64,000 nt of DNA from Rhodococcus oxybenzonivorans. Lineage in GTDB: Bacteria > Actinomycetota > Actinomycetes > Mycobacteriales > Mycobacteriaceae. Below are positions 35,256-43,787 of this stretch, piece by piece. Each line of letters opens with the position of its first letter. Position 1 is the stretch's first letter. The notes below the pieces were generated by a model. That model made no database searches and had not been told where the DNA came from. It saw only the letters and a list, made by a program, of their open reading frames with translations. Where the stretch lies: the NCBI RefSeq assembly GCF_003130705.1, contig NZ_CP021354.1:3286001-3350000 (forward strand), given 5' to 3'. Made by a program: the position numbers and the translations under genes.

Positions 35256-35837
35256 ATGTTCGTCCTCACCGTCGACCAGCGCGGAAGTCGCCGCGACGTC
35301 GACCGTGTCGGCGACCTGATCGCCGAACTCGGCGATCACCGACTCGTCCGCCCGTTTCAGCGCACGGCCGGCGACGAGATGCAGGCGGTCGTGGCAGATC
35401 CCGGGACCGTGGTGGCTCTCGCCCTCGATCTCGTCGGTCGCGAACACTGGAGCATCGGCATCGGTGCCGGAGCCGTGGAAGAACCGCTTCCCGACGAGAC
35501 GCGTGCCGGCCGAGGACCGGCGTTCGAACTCGCCCGCGTCGCCGTCGAGCGGGCGAAAAGTGCCCCGGGCCGGGTCGCGGTGGAGGGTTCCGACACCGAC
35601 TTGTCCGCGGACGCCGACACCGCACTCACCCTCGTCGCAGTTCTCCTCACCCGCCGTACCGACGAAGGCCGCGAAGCCGTCGCACAGATGCGGCGCGGGC
35701 TCACCCAGACGGAGGCGGCCAAAACCCTGGGCATCAGCAAGCAGGCCGTCTCGCAACGCCTCGCCACCGCGGGGTGGCAGGTCGAAACGGCAGGCCGCCG
35801 CCTGGCCGAACGACTCCTACAGAAGGCGGATTCATGA
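35256..35837 (+). CDS. SatD-like protein with C-terminal HTH
   Basis: This 193-residue protein has an N-terminal SatD-type domain (FVLTVDQRGSRRDVDRVGDLIAELGD, FQRTAGDEMQAVV, WSIGIGAGAVEEPL, RGPAFELARVAVERAK) and a C-terminal helix-turn-helix (RRGLTQTEAAKTLGISKQAVSQRLATAGW). The N-terminal fold resembles a degenerate nucleotide-cyclase-like domain. The protein could autoregulate through the palindrome over its own -35 box, which is inference. It overlaps the membrane-protein gene downstream by 4 nt. Confidence 0.75.
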   Translation: MFVLTVDQRGSRRDVDRVGDLIAELGDHRLVRPFQRTAGDEMQAVVADPGTVVALALDLVGREHWSIGIGAGAVEEPLPDETRAGRGPAFELARVAVERAKSAPGRVAVEGSDTDLSADADTALTLVAVLLTRRTDEGREAVAQMRRGLTQTEAAKTLGISKQAVSQRLATAGWQVETAGRRLAERLLQKADS

Positions 35838-36361
35838 CGGTGGTCGCGCTCCTCGCCCTCGGCGTCGCGGCGCTGGCACCGTTGGTGCTTGCCACACAGC
35901 GCGTTCCCCGCTGGGTGTCCCAGTGGGCGGCCCCGCTCGTCGGGCTCGCCGCCCTCGCCGCGGCCGCGGTCGCCGGCTCCGCCACCACACCGGTGAAGGG
36001 ATTCGCACTGGGTGCGACGCTCGTGCTGGGCGCAGCAGCGGCCATCACCGGCGGGGCGCCGATGGTGCTCGCCGCCTTCAGGATCGCCCGGCGCCAGCCC
36101 GATTCCGGTGACGACCCCCGGCCCGAGGCAGGCCCGTTGCGAGGCGGTCGGGTGATCGGACTGCTCGAGCGTGCCGCCGTCGCCGCCGCGATCCTCGCCG
36201 GGTGGCCGGAGGGTATCGCCGTGGTCCTGGCTGTCAAAAGCTTGGCCCGCTACCCCGAACTGCGCGAACCACACGCCTCCGAGCAGTTCATCATCGGCAC
36301 GTTCACCAGCGTGCTCTGGGCCATCGCCGTGTGCGGCGTCGGGCGGGCGCTCATCACCTAG
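35834..36361 (+). CDS. membrane protein coupled to the SatD-like gene
   Basis: This 175-residue protein has about five hydrophobic segments (MTVVALLALGVAALAPLVLA, APLVGLAALAAAAVAG, FALGATLVLGAAAAITG, LLERAAVAAAILAGWPEGIAVVLAVKSLARY and FIIGTFTSVLWAIAVCGVG). The ATG overlaps the SatD stop (ATGA), so the two are translated together. The segment EGIAVVLAVKSLARYPELR with the EQFIIGT end is recurrent in actinobacterial SatD partners as far as remembered. The function is unknown. Confidence 0.75.
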   Translation: MTVVALLALGVAALAPLVLATQRVPRWVSQWAAPLVGLAALAAAAVAGSATTPVKGFALGATLVLGAAAAITGGAPMVLAAFRIARRQPDSGDDPRPEAGPLRGGRVIGLLERAAVAAAILAGWPEGIAVVLAVKSLARYPELREPHASEQFIIGTFTSVLWAIAVCGVGRALIT

Positions 36362-36476
36362 CCCTTGGCCTCACCGAAAATCCCTGCGGCACAGAAAGAT
36401 CAACCTTCCGAGGCACTTCAATACCCGGTGACACTGCCCATCCCGCGGTGACGCGAGACCAACCGGAGGTGGGGGT

Positions 36477-36503
36477 GATTCCACCCCTGGGGTTGATGGA
36501 ATC
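36477..36503. promoter_or_regulatory. nested inverted repeat upstream of the FAAL gene
   Basis: GATTCCA (36477-36483) and TGGAATC (36497-36503) are inverted around a 13-nt spacer that itself contains the palindrome ACCCC-T-GGGGT (36483-36493). It lies 54 nt before the FAAL start. It may be an operator for the lipid cluster or an attenuating hairpin in the leader. Confidence 0.45.
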
Positions 36504-36556
36504 CCCCGGCGATGCGGACGAGAGTAGGAATCGTCCACTTCGAGGGAGAAGATCAA

Positions 36557-38338
36557 GTGCATTCCGACTTCGTGTCACACGTTCGAGCCCAGGCCGCCAC
36601 CTACGGTGAGGAACGCTCCTACACCTACCATCGCGAGGTCGGCCGCGAACTCGTCGAAGAGGTTCTCACCTACCGCCAGTTGGACCAGGATGCGCGGGCG
36701 ATCGCGTCGTGGTTGTCGACGCGGCCCGAGGCCCACCGCCCGGTGATGCTGCTGTACGTCGACGGCATCGACTTCCTTCGCGCATTCCTCGGCTGCCTGT
36801 ACGCCGGTGTCGTCGCCGTACCGGCCCCCGTGCCGCACGACGCCCGCAGCATGGCGCGGGTGGCCACGATGTTCGAGGACGCCGACGTCGGTCTGGTGCT
36901 CACCACGTCCGCCATCGAAGAACTGCTGACGGCGTGGATCGGGAACTCCGGACTCACCGGCACGGTCGCCGTCGCGTCGACCGACGCCGCCGAACTCGGC
37001 GACCCCGACGAGTGGCAGATGCCCGAACTGGACGGCGACACCCTCGCCTTGCTCCAGTACACCTCGGGATCCACCAGCGAGCCCAAGGGCGTGATGGTGA
37101 CCCACGGGAACCTCCTGCACAACGCCGCGGCCATGGTCGAGGCCATGTCTGCGGCCATCAGGGACGGCGACGCCGGCAGCGTTGTGGGCTGGCTTCCACA
37201 CTTCCACGACATGGGGCTGATCGGCATGCTGCTGCTCCCCCTCTACGCCGGCAGCAACCTTGCCTTCATGTCGCCGATGACCTTCCTCAAGCGCCCGGTG
37301 CGCTGGTTGCAGTTGATCGATCGCTACCGCGCCGACATCACCGTCGGCCCGAACTTCGCGTACGACCTTCTCGCCCGCCGGATTCCCGACGACCAGTTGA
37401 CCGGACTGGACCTCTCCTCGGTGCGGGTCGCTCTCAATGGGGCAGAACCGATTCGCCCCCGTACCCTCGAGGCCGTCCTCGACCGGCTCCGGCCCTACGG
37501 GTTCCGGGCGGACGCGTTCTTCCCGGCTTACGGTATGGCCGAGGTGACGTTGCTCGCCACCGCCGGAGCCGTGGGCAGCCCGCCGGTGTACCTCGACGTC
37601 GACCCCGCCGCGCTCGAGCGCAACGAGCTCACTCCGATGGCCGGTGGCACCCGACTGGTGAGCAGCGGCCGCGCATTCGGTGTGGACATTCGCGTCGTCG
37701 ATCCGGACACCACCGACGAGCTGCCTGAGGGCCGGGTCGGGGAACTGTGGATCCGCGGTGGCAGCGTCACCGCCGGCTATTGGAATCGGCCCGAGGACAC
37801 CGAGGAGAAGTTCCACGCCACCACCCTGGGCGGGGACGGGCCGTTCCTGCGCACAGGTGACCTCGGCGCTTCCGTCGGCCGTGAAATCTTTGTCACGGGC
37901 CGGCTCAAGGACCTGCTGATCGTCAACGGACGCAACCTGTACCCCCAGGACATCGAGGAGGCGGTGCGCGAACTCCATCCAGCCCTCACCGGATCGGCCG
38001 GAGTGGTGTTCTCCATGGACACCGGACGCCACGAGCGCCTACTGGTGATCCACGAGGTCAAGACCGGATTGCTCGATCAGGGTCAAGAGAACGACACCGT
38101 GACGATCACGGACCTCGCCCGAAAGATCAAACTCTCCGTCGCCCGGGCCTTCGACGTGCCGGCGCCGAGCGTCGTCCTGGTCGACCGGCACGGGGTGCAC
38201 CGCACCACCAGCGGAAAGGTTCAACGCCGATCGATGCGCGCGTCGTTCCTCGAGAACCGGGTGGATGCGGTGCTGCACGAAGAAATCGATCCGGCGGTCC
38301 AGGGCCTCCGCCGAACCGCCACACCTGCACACGCCTGA
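36557..38338 (+). CDS. fatty acyl-AMP ligase (FAAL/FadD32-type)
   Basis: This 593-residue ligase has the AMP-binding motif YTSGSTSEPKGVMVTHGNL (near residue 168), the FAAL hallmark AFMSPMTFLKRPVRWLQLIDRYRA, FFPAYGMAEVTLLATAG, and the C-terminal GRLKDLLIVNGRNLYPQDIE with TTSGKVQRR. FAALs activate a fatty acid to acyl-AMP and load it on an ACP or PKS instead of CoA. GTG at 36557 follows GAGGGAG by about 9 nt; the longer frame upstream is not supported. It opens the lipid cluster and should load the ACP encoded next. Confidence 0.93.
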   Translation: MHSDFVSHVRAQAATYGEERSYTYHREVGRELVEEVLTYRQLDQDARAIASWLSTRPEAHRPVMLLYVDGIDFLRAFLGCLYAGVVAVPAPVPHDARSMARVATMFEDADVGLVLTTSAIEELLTAWIGNSGLTGTVAVASTDAAELGDPDEWQMPELDGDTLALLQYTSGSTSEPKGVMVTHGNLLHNAAAMVEAMSAAIRDGDAGSVVGWLPHFHDMGLIGMLLLPLYAGSNLAFMSPMTFLKRPVRWLQLIDRYRADITVGPNFAYDLLARRIPDDQLTGLDLSSVRVALNGAEPIRPRTLEAVLDRLRPYGFRADAFFPAYGMAEVTLLATAGAVGSPPVYLDVDPAALERNELTPMAGGTRLVSSGRAFGVDIRVVDPDTTDELPEGRVGELWIRGGSVTAGYWNRPEDTEEKFHATTLGGDGPFLRTGDLGASVGREIFVTGRLKDLLIVNGRNLYPQDIEEAVRELHPALTGSAGVVFSMDTGRHERLLVIHEVKTGLLDQGQENDTVTITDLARKIKLSVARAFDVPAPSVVLVDRHGVHRTTSGKVQRRSMRASFLENRVDAVLHEEIDPAVQGLRRTATPAHA

Positions 38339-38372
38339 CGTCCACCCCCCTCGCCGACAAGGAAATATCCCC

Positions 38373-38657
38373 ATGCCTGCTTTCGTGAACCCCACCCGCG
38401 ACCTCACCCCGGCTATCGACTGGCTCACCCGAAGGGTGGCATTCTATACAGAGCAGCCGGTGCACAATGTCGACCCCGACATCCCGCTCGCCGAGCTGGG
38501 AATCGAATCGGTGTCTGCGGTGAGCCTGTGCGGCGAGATCGAAGACCAGTGGGAACTCGAACTGGACCCCACTGTGGTATTCGACTACCCCACCATCGCC
38601 GAGATGGCTGTCTTCATCGCCACCGAAGTCGAGGACCGGTACGAGAGGGCCGCATGA
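38373..38657 (+). CDS. acyl carrier protein
   Basis: This 94-residue discrete ACP carries the phosphopantetheine serine at Ser46 in LAELGIESVSAVSLCGEIEDQW. A short N-terminal extension of about 10 residues precedes the four-helix fold. AAGGAAAT precedes the ATG. It lies between the FAAL and PKS genes and its stop overlaps the PKS ATG (ATGA), so it is the likely acceptor of the FAAL-activated chain and donor to the KS. Confidence 0.93.
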   Translation: MPAFVNPTRDLTPAIDWLTRRVAFYTEQPVHNVDPDIPLAELGIESVSAVSLCGEIEDQWELELDPTVVFDYPTIAEMAVFIATEVEDRYERAA

Positions 38658-41600
38658 TCGACATCGCCATCGTCGGCCTCGACTGCCGATTCCCGCAGGC
38701 AACGGACGCCGACGCGCTCTGGAGGCTGCTGATGGCCGGCGGCGACGGAATCGTCGACGTCCCCGAAGACCGATGGCACCCGAACGACTTCTACAACGAA
38801 GCCGGTGGACCGGGTGCGATCAACAACTGTAGCGGCGGATTCCTCAGCGACGCAGACGCTTTCGATCACGAGTTCTTCGGAATCGCCCCCCGCGAGGCCC
38901 AGGCGATGGACCCGCAGCAACGCCTGCTCCTGCAGACGGCGTGGCGTGCCCTCGAGGACGCCACTTTGGATCCGCGGGGCCAAGCCGGTTCGAACACCGG
39001 CGTATTCGTCGGCGTGATGGCCAACGAGTGGAATCTGCAGATGAGCGACCTCTCGCGGATCACGCCGCAACTCGGAAGTGGCAACGGCTACTTCATGACC
39101 GCCAATCGAATCTCGTATCAACTGGACCTCGAGGGCCCGAGTATCGCGGTCGACACCGCGTGTTCGTCGTCCCTGGTCGCCGTCCACCTGGCCTGCGCGG
39201 CGCTGCGAGCCGGCGAGTGCGACCAAGCGCTCGCCGGCGGCGTCAACATTGCCCTCACCCCCGCCCTGAACGTCTTCTACACCCAGGCCGGGCTGTCCGC
39301 ACCGGACGGACGATGCAAACCGTTCAGCGCCAAGGCGAACGGTATCGGCCGGGGTGAAGGTGCCGCCGTGCTCGTGCTGCGCCGCCTCGCGGACGCGCAG
39401 GCCGAGGGGTTGCCGATCTACGCGGTGATCAAGGCGAGCGCGGTCAACAACGACGGCCGCAGCAACGGAATCACCGCACCCAACCGGTGGGCCCAGCAGC
39501 AGGTCATCGGCGAAACCTATCGGCGCGGCGGGGTGACGCCGGACCGCGTCGCGTTCGTCGAGGCGCACGGCACCGGAACCGTGCTGGGCGACATGATCGA
39601 GATCAAGGCACTCGGTCACCTCCACGGCGTTCCACGCCCGCAGCCGTGCGCGATCGGATCGATCAAGGGCAACCTCGGTCATACGGAGGGTGCGGCCGGG
39701 GTGGCCGGGGTGATCAAAGCAGCGCTGGCTCTGCACCACCGTGTGGTACCGCCCACCCGCTGCGCGGAGGACGAGAACCCTCGACTTCGACTGGCCGACA
39801 ACGGGCTCCGTCTCGCAAAGGAGCCGATGAGCCTGCCCGACGGCGACGTCTACGGTGCGGTCAGCAGCTTCGGGCTCGGCGGTACCAACGCCCACCTGCT
39901 CCTGGCCGCCGCGCCCGCCGACGAGGCCGTCCCGGTGGGCGTCGGCGGCGGCGTACTCACCCTGGCGTCGAACAACAGCGAGGGCCTGCGACGCAACGCC
40001 GCCGTCCTCGCCGACCATCTCGCCACCCGCCCCGCTACCGAACTGCCCAGGGTGTGCTGGACCTCCAACCGGGTGAAAGCCTCCGGACGCCACCGCCTTG
40101 CGGTGCCCGTACAGGACCGCGACGAGGCCGTGTCCGCCCTGCGCAACCTCACGACCGACCCGAGCCTGCTCGACGTGTCGTCCGGAACCGCACGGCCGGT
40201 GAGCACCGGCTGGCTCTTCACCGGTCAGGGCGCACAGTACCCGGGAATGTCGCGTCAGCTGCATGAGCGGTCCGCGGCGTACCGACTGGCATTGGTGGAC
40301 GTGGACGAGCAGATGGCACCACATCTGGGCCGATCGGTCCGCGCGCTGCTGCTCGACGCCGGCGACGACGACATCCGTCGAACCGAGTTCGCGCAGCCCG
40401 CTCTCTTCGCCGTGGAGTACGCGCTGGCGCGAGTGCTCACCGAGATCGGCATCGAGCCCGCGTGGCTGGTCGGCCACAGCGTCGGCGAATACGCGGCCGC
40501 GGCGCTGGCCGGCGTTTTCGACCTGGACGACGCGTGCCGCCTCATCGCCGCCCGGGGGCGACTCATGCAGCAGTTGCCCGAGGGTGGTGCGATGCTGGCC
40601 GTGCGCGCCGCCCGGGAGGAGGTCGCCGATCTCCTCGCCGGTGAACCGTCGGTCGCGCTGGCAGCGGTGAACGGGCCACGGGACCTGGTGCTGTCCGGGT
40701 CGGCGGGCGCACTCGAGGTGATCCGAAAGTCTCTGGCGGGGAAGGGTTTCGCGGTCCGTCCTCTCGCCGTCTCCCACGCGTTCCACTCGCCGCTGATGAG
40801 GCCCGTGTCGGACGCCTTCGCCGAGGTCGCGGCCGGCTGCACCTACCGGCCACCGACCATCCCGATCTTCTCCACCGTGCACGGACGGCTACTCGACGTG
40901 GACGAGCCGATGGATGCCACGTATTGGACCGACCATATCGAGGCGACCGTGCAGTTCGCGGACGCGGCAGCCGCCGCGGTGGCGTCCGAACCGACGCATC
41001 TGATCGAGGTGGGACCCGCACGGGTCCTGGCGCCGATTCTCACCCGTGCTCATCCCGACCTCGCCGCGAAGTACCTCCTACCGTGCCCCGGCCCGGCGGC
41101 CACCGGTCACGAGCTCACCGACACCGTCGCTGCCCTGTACCGGGACGGTGTCGACCCGAACTGGGATGCGCTCTACGAACCGGGCGCGCGTGTGCGCCGA
41201 CGACTGCCCGGCTACTCCTTCGCAACCACCGCCCGCTTCTGGACGTCGGTTTCCACCACTGTCGGGGTGACCACAGCGACCGAGGCGGCCGACGCTCAAC
41301 CGCCCACCACGCCGTCCACCGACGCACCGAAAGCAGAGGACTCCACCATGGAGCACCTGATTGCACTGTTCCGGGAGCAGGCCGCCGTCCTCGCCGCCGT
41401 CGCCCATACCGGCGCCGACATCTCCGCGCCCGCATCGACGACACCCCACGCCGACACCGCCACCCGCGAACGCGTTTCCGGAGAGATTGCCGAGGGAATC
41501 CGCGGCGAGGCGGCGCGTGTCAGCGGGTTCCCGGCCGGGTCGTTGCGGACCGCACACACCATCGTCGGCGACCTCGGATTCGACTCGATCATGGTCGCCG

Positions 41601-43009
41601 ACCTCTTCAGCGGGCTGAGACGAACCTTCCCGGAACTCGTCATCGACCCCGAGTGGTTCTCGTCGTCGACGACCCTCGGCGACCTGATCGACCACGTGAG
41701 CACGCAACTGCAACCCGCAACGTCGCCGGCCGCTGCCCCGACCCCCGAACCTGCGGTGGCGTCGGCGGGCCCCGCAACCGCCCCCCGCATAGTCCGGCCC
41801 GAGTACCGCATCTCCGACTTCCCTGAGGTCAAGACACTTTCCGAGCGCCTAACCATGACCGAAGGGTTCGGCGTCACCAACCCCTACTTCCTGATCAACG
41901 ACGGGGTCACCCGCGACACCTCGATCATCGGCGGGAACGAAGTTCTCAACTTCTCGAGCTACAACTACCTCGGTATGTCCGGCCATCCCGCCGTGGTCGC
42001 CGCCGTACAGGACGCCGTCGCCCGCTACGGCAGTTCGTGCTCGGCCAGCCGGCTGCTCTCCGGCGACAAGCCGGTCCACCGCGAGCTCGAGACCGAACTC
42101 GCCGCACTACTCGGCACCGAGGACGCCATCGTCCTGGTCAGTGGGCACGCCACCAACGTGACCGTGATCGGGCACCTCGTCGGTGAAGGTGACCTCGTCA
42201 TTCACGACAGCCTGGCGCACGACAGCATCCTGCAGGGCTGCACACTGTCCGGCGCCACCCGCCGCCCGTTCCCCCACAACGATCACGACGCGCTCGACAC
42301 CCTGCTCACCGCGATCCGGCCGCAGTACCGGCGGGTCCTCATCCTCATCGAGGGCGTGTACAGCCAGGACGGCGATATCCCCGACCTTCCGGCCATGATC
42401 GCAGTGAAGAAGAAGCATCAGGCGCTGATGATGATCGACGAGGCGCACAGCATCGGGGTGCTCGGGGCAACCGGCGGCGGTATCGGCGAACATTTCGGCG
42501 TCGACCGCGGTGATGTCGAGTTGTGGTCCGGCACCATGTCGAAAGCCCTGGCCGGCTGCGGCGGATACGTCGCCGGGAGTTCCGAGCTGATCCAGTTCCT
42601 CAAGTACACCACCCCCGGCTTCGTCTACAGCGTCGGCATGACACCCATGAATGCCGCGGCGTCGCTGGCCGCGATTCGTCAGATGCGCGCCCAGCCGGAG
42701 GTACTCGACCTTCTGCGACACAATGCGCAGCTGTTCCTCTCACTGGCCACCGAGGCCGGCATCGATACCGGTGACACGCGGGACACGCCTGTCATTCCCT
42801 GCATCGTCGGTGACTCGCTGAAAACGCTGAAGTTGTCGAACAGGCTGCTGGAGCGCGGAATCAACGTGAACCCTATTCTCTATCCCGCCGTACCCGAGGA
42901 TTTGGCGCGGCTGAGATTTTTCGTCACCTCGTGCCACTCCGAGGACCAGATCCGCTACACGGTGAAGACTCTGGCCGAAGAACTCGCTGCACTCCGGGAC
43001 GGCGACTAG
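38654..43009 (+). CDS. polyketide synthase KS-AT-ACP-AOS (terminal alpha-oxoamine synthase)
   Basis: This 1451-residue protein has a ketosynthase at about 1-430 with Cys170 (DTACSSSL), His305 (EAHGTGT) and His343 (NLGHTEGA). The acyltransferase at about 520-820 has GHSVGE with Ser609 and HAFH at 708-711, the malonyl-type motif. An ACP at about 915-990 has Ser978 (LGFDSIM). The C-terminal PLP enzyme at about 1055-1451 has DEAHSIGV (Asp1262, His1265) and Lys1297 in TMSKALAG, matching 8-amino-7-oxononanoate/serine-palmitoyl synthases. There is no KR, DH, ER or TE domain. One malonyl extension and decarboxylative release with an amino acid is inferred. The ATG overlaps the ACP stop. Confidence 0.95.
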   Translation: MIDIAIVGLDCRFPQATDADALWRLLMAGGDGIVDVPEDRWHPNDFYNEAGGPGAINNCSGGFLSDADAFDHEFFGIAPREAQAMDPQQRLLLQTAWRALEDATLDPRGQAGSNTGVFVGVMANEWNLQMSDLSRITPQLGSGNGYFMTANRISYQLDLEGPSIAVDTACSSSLVAVHLACAALRAGECDQALAGGVNIALTPALNVFYTQAGLSAPDGRCKPFSAKANGIGRGEGAAVLVLRRLADAQAEGLPIYAVIKASAVNNDGRSNGITAPNRWAQQQVIGETYRRGGVTPDRVAFVEAHGTGTVLGDMIEIKALGHLHGVPRPQPCAIGSIKGNLGHTEGAAGVAGVIKAALALHHRVVPPTRCAEDENPRLRLADNGLRLAKEPMSLPDGDVYGAVSSFGLGGTNAHLLLAAAPADEAVPVGVGGGVLTLASNNSEGLRRNAAVLADHLATRPATELPRVCWTSNRVKASGRHRLAVPVQDRDEAVSALRNLTTDPSLLDVSSGTARPVSTGWLFTGQGAQYPGMSRQLHERSAAYRLALVDVDEQMAPHLGRSVRALLLDAGDDDIRRTEFAQPALFAVEYALARVLTEIGIEPAWLVGHSVGEYAAAALAGVFDLDDACRLIAARGRLMQQLPEGGAMLAVRAAREEVADLLAGEPSVALAAVNGPRDLVLSGSAGALEVIRKSLAGKGFAVRPLAVSHAFHSPLMRPVSDAFAEVAAGCTYRPPTIPIFSTVHGRLLDVDEPMDATYWTDHIEATVQFADAAAAAVASEPTHLIEVGPARVLAPILTRAHPDLAAKYLLPCPGPAATGHELTDTVAALYRDGVDPNWDALYEPGARVRRRLPGYSFATTARFWTSVSTTVGVTTATEAADAQPPTTPSTDAPKAEDSTMEHLIALFREQAAVLAAVAHTGADISAPASTTPHADTATRERVSGEIAEGIRGEAARVSGFPAGSLRTAHTIVGDLGFDSIMVADLFSGLRRTFPELVIDPEWFSSSTTLGDLIDHVSTQLQPATSPAAAPTPEPAVASAGPATAPRIVRPEYRISDFPEVKTLSERLTMTEGFGVTNPYFLINDGVTRDTSIIGGNEVLNFSSYNYLGMSGHPAVVAAVQDAVARYGSSCSASRLLSGDKPVHRELETELAALLGTEDAIVLVSGHATNVTVIGHLVGEGDLVIHDSLAHDSILQGCTLSGATRRPFPHNDHDALDTLLTAIRPQYRRVLILIEGVYSQDGDIPDLPAMIAVKKKHQALMMIDEAHSIGVLGATGGGIGEHFGVDRGDVELWSGTMSKALAGCGGYVAGSSELIQFLKYTTPGFVYSVGMTPMNAAASLAAIRQMRAQPEVLDLLRHNAQLFLSLATEAGIDTGDTRDTPVIPCIVGDSLKTLKLSNRLLERGINVNPILYPAVPEDLARLRFFVTSCHSEDQIRYTVKTLAEELAALRDGD

Positions 43010-43013
43010 TGCC

Positions 43014-43787
43014 ATGCGCAGCCGCTATCTCGACCAGCCGGGGGCCGATGCGGCACTACGCCTGTTCTGCTTCCATCACGCCGGTGGCGGGTCGTCGATG
43101 TACCGCCCCTGGCATCGTGCACTCCATCCCTACGCCTCGGTGTGGCCCGTGCAGCTGCCCGGCCGGGAGGGCCGCGCCGGAGAAACTCGATTCGTCGACC
43201 TCGAGTCACTCCTCACCGACCTGGAGTCCGAACTCGACGACGCCCTGACGGTTCCGCATCTCTTCTTCGGACACAGCCTGGGCGCGCTCGTGGCCTATCG
43301 GCTGGCCTGCCGGCGTCGATCCCGGCATCGTCTCCTGCCCAGGGCCCTGCTGCTGTCGGGGTACGGGGCGCCGCACCTTCCCGCACCGTTCCCGCCGGTC
43401 GACAGCCTGGACGACACCATCTTGATCCAGTTCCTCCGCGATGTGGGTGGTGTGCCGGCCGAGTTCCTGGACTGGCCCGATTGGGTGCGGCACTGGCTTC
43501 CGGTGGTGCGCGACGATCTGCGCGTCTGTTGCAACTACGTCGACCCCGGTGACCCGCCGCTCGAATGCCCGATGCATCTCTTCGGGGCGGACGCCGATCC
43601 GCTCGTCAACGAACACGACCTGCACGCCTGGAACCGTCACACCACACAACCGTGCGAGGTACAGATTCTCGCGGGCGACCACTTCTACCTCACGCAGTCC
43701 CCCGAACAGCTGTTCCGTCTGCTGCGGCCGTTGCTGCGGCGCTACGCCCTGGTGACCGGCCGTGACGAAGCGGTAACGTCGTGCTGA
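43014..43787 (+). CDS. type II thioesterase
   Basis: This 257-residue alpha/beta hydrolase has LFCFHHAGGGSSMYRPW, VQLPGREGR, the nucleophile Ser88 in GHSLGA, the acidic residue in FGADADPLV and the catalytic His in AGDHFYL. Type II thioesterases free stalled chains from carrier proteins. It begins 4 nt after the PKS stop and its end overlaps the MMPL start, so it belongs to the cluster transcript. It could also take part in product release. Confidence 0.92.
   Translation: MRSRYLDQPGADAALRLFCFHHAGGGSSMYRPWHRALHPYASVWPVQLPGREGRAGETRFVDLESLLTDLESELDDALTVPHLFFGHSLGALVAYRLACRRRSRHRLLPRALLLSGYGAPHLPAPFPPVDSLDDTILIQFLRDVGGVPAEFLDWPDWVRHWLPVVRDDLRVCCNYVDPGDPPLECPMHLFGADADPLVNEHDLHAWNRHTTQPCEVQILAGDHFYLTQSPEQLFRLLRPLLRRYALVTGRDEAVTSC

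Noticed and set aside
38585..40882. 765-codon minus-strand open frame
   Set aside because: Antisense to the KS-AT part of the PKS, whose motifs are intact on the plus strand.
38654..43009. Assignment of the PKS cluster to prodigiosin biosynthesis
   Set aside because: No proline adenylation, PCP, dehydrogenase, methyltransferase or MAP-branch genes are present; only the AOS chemistry is comparable.
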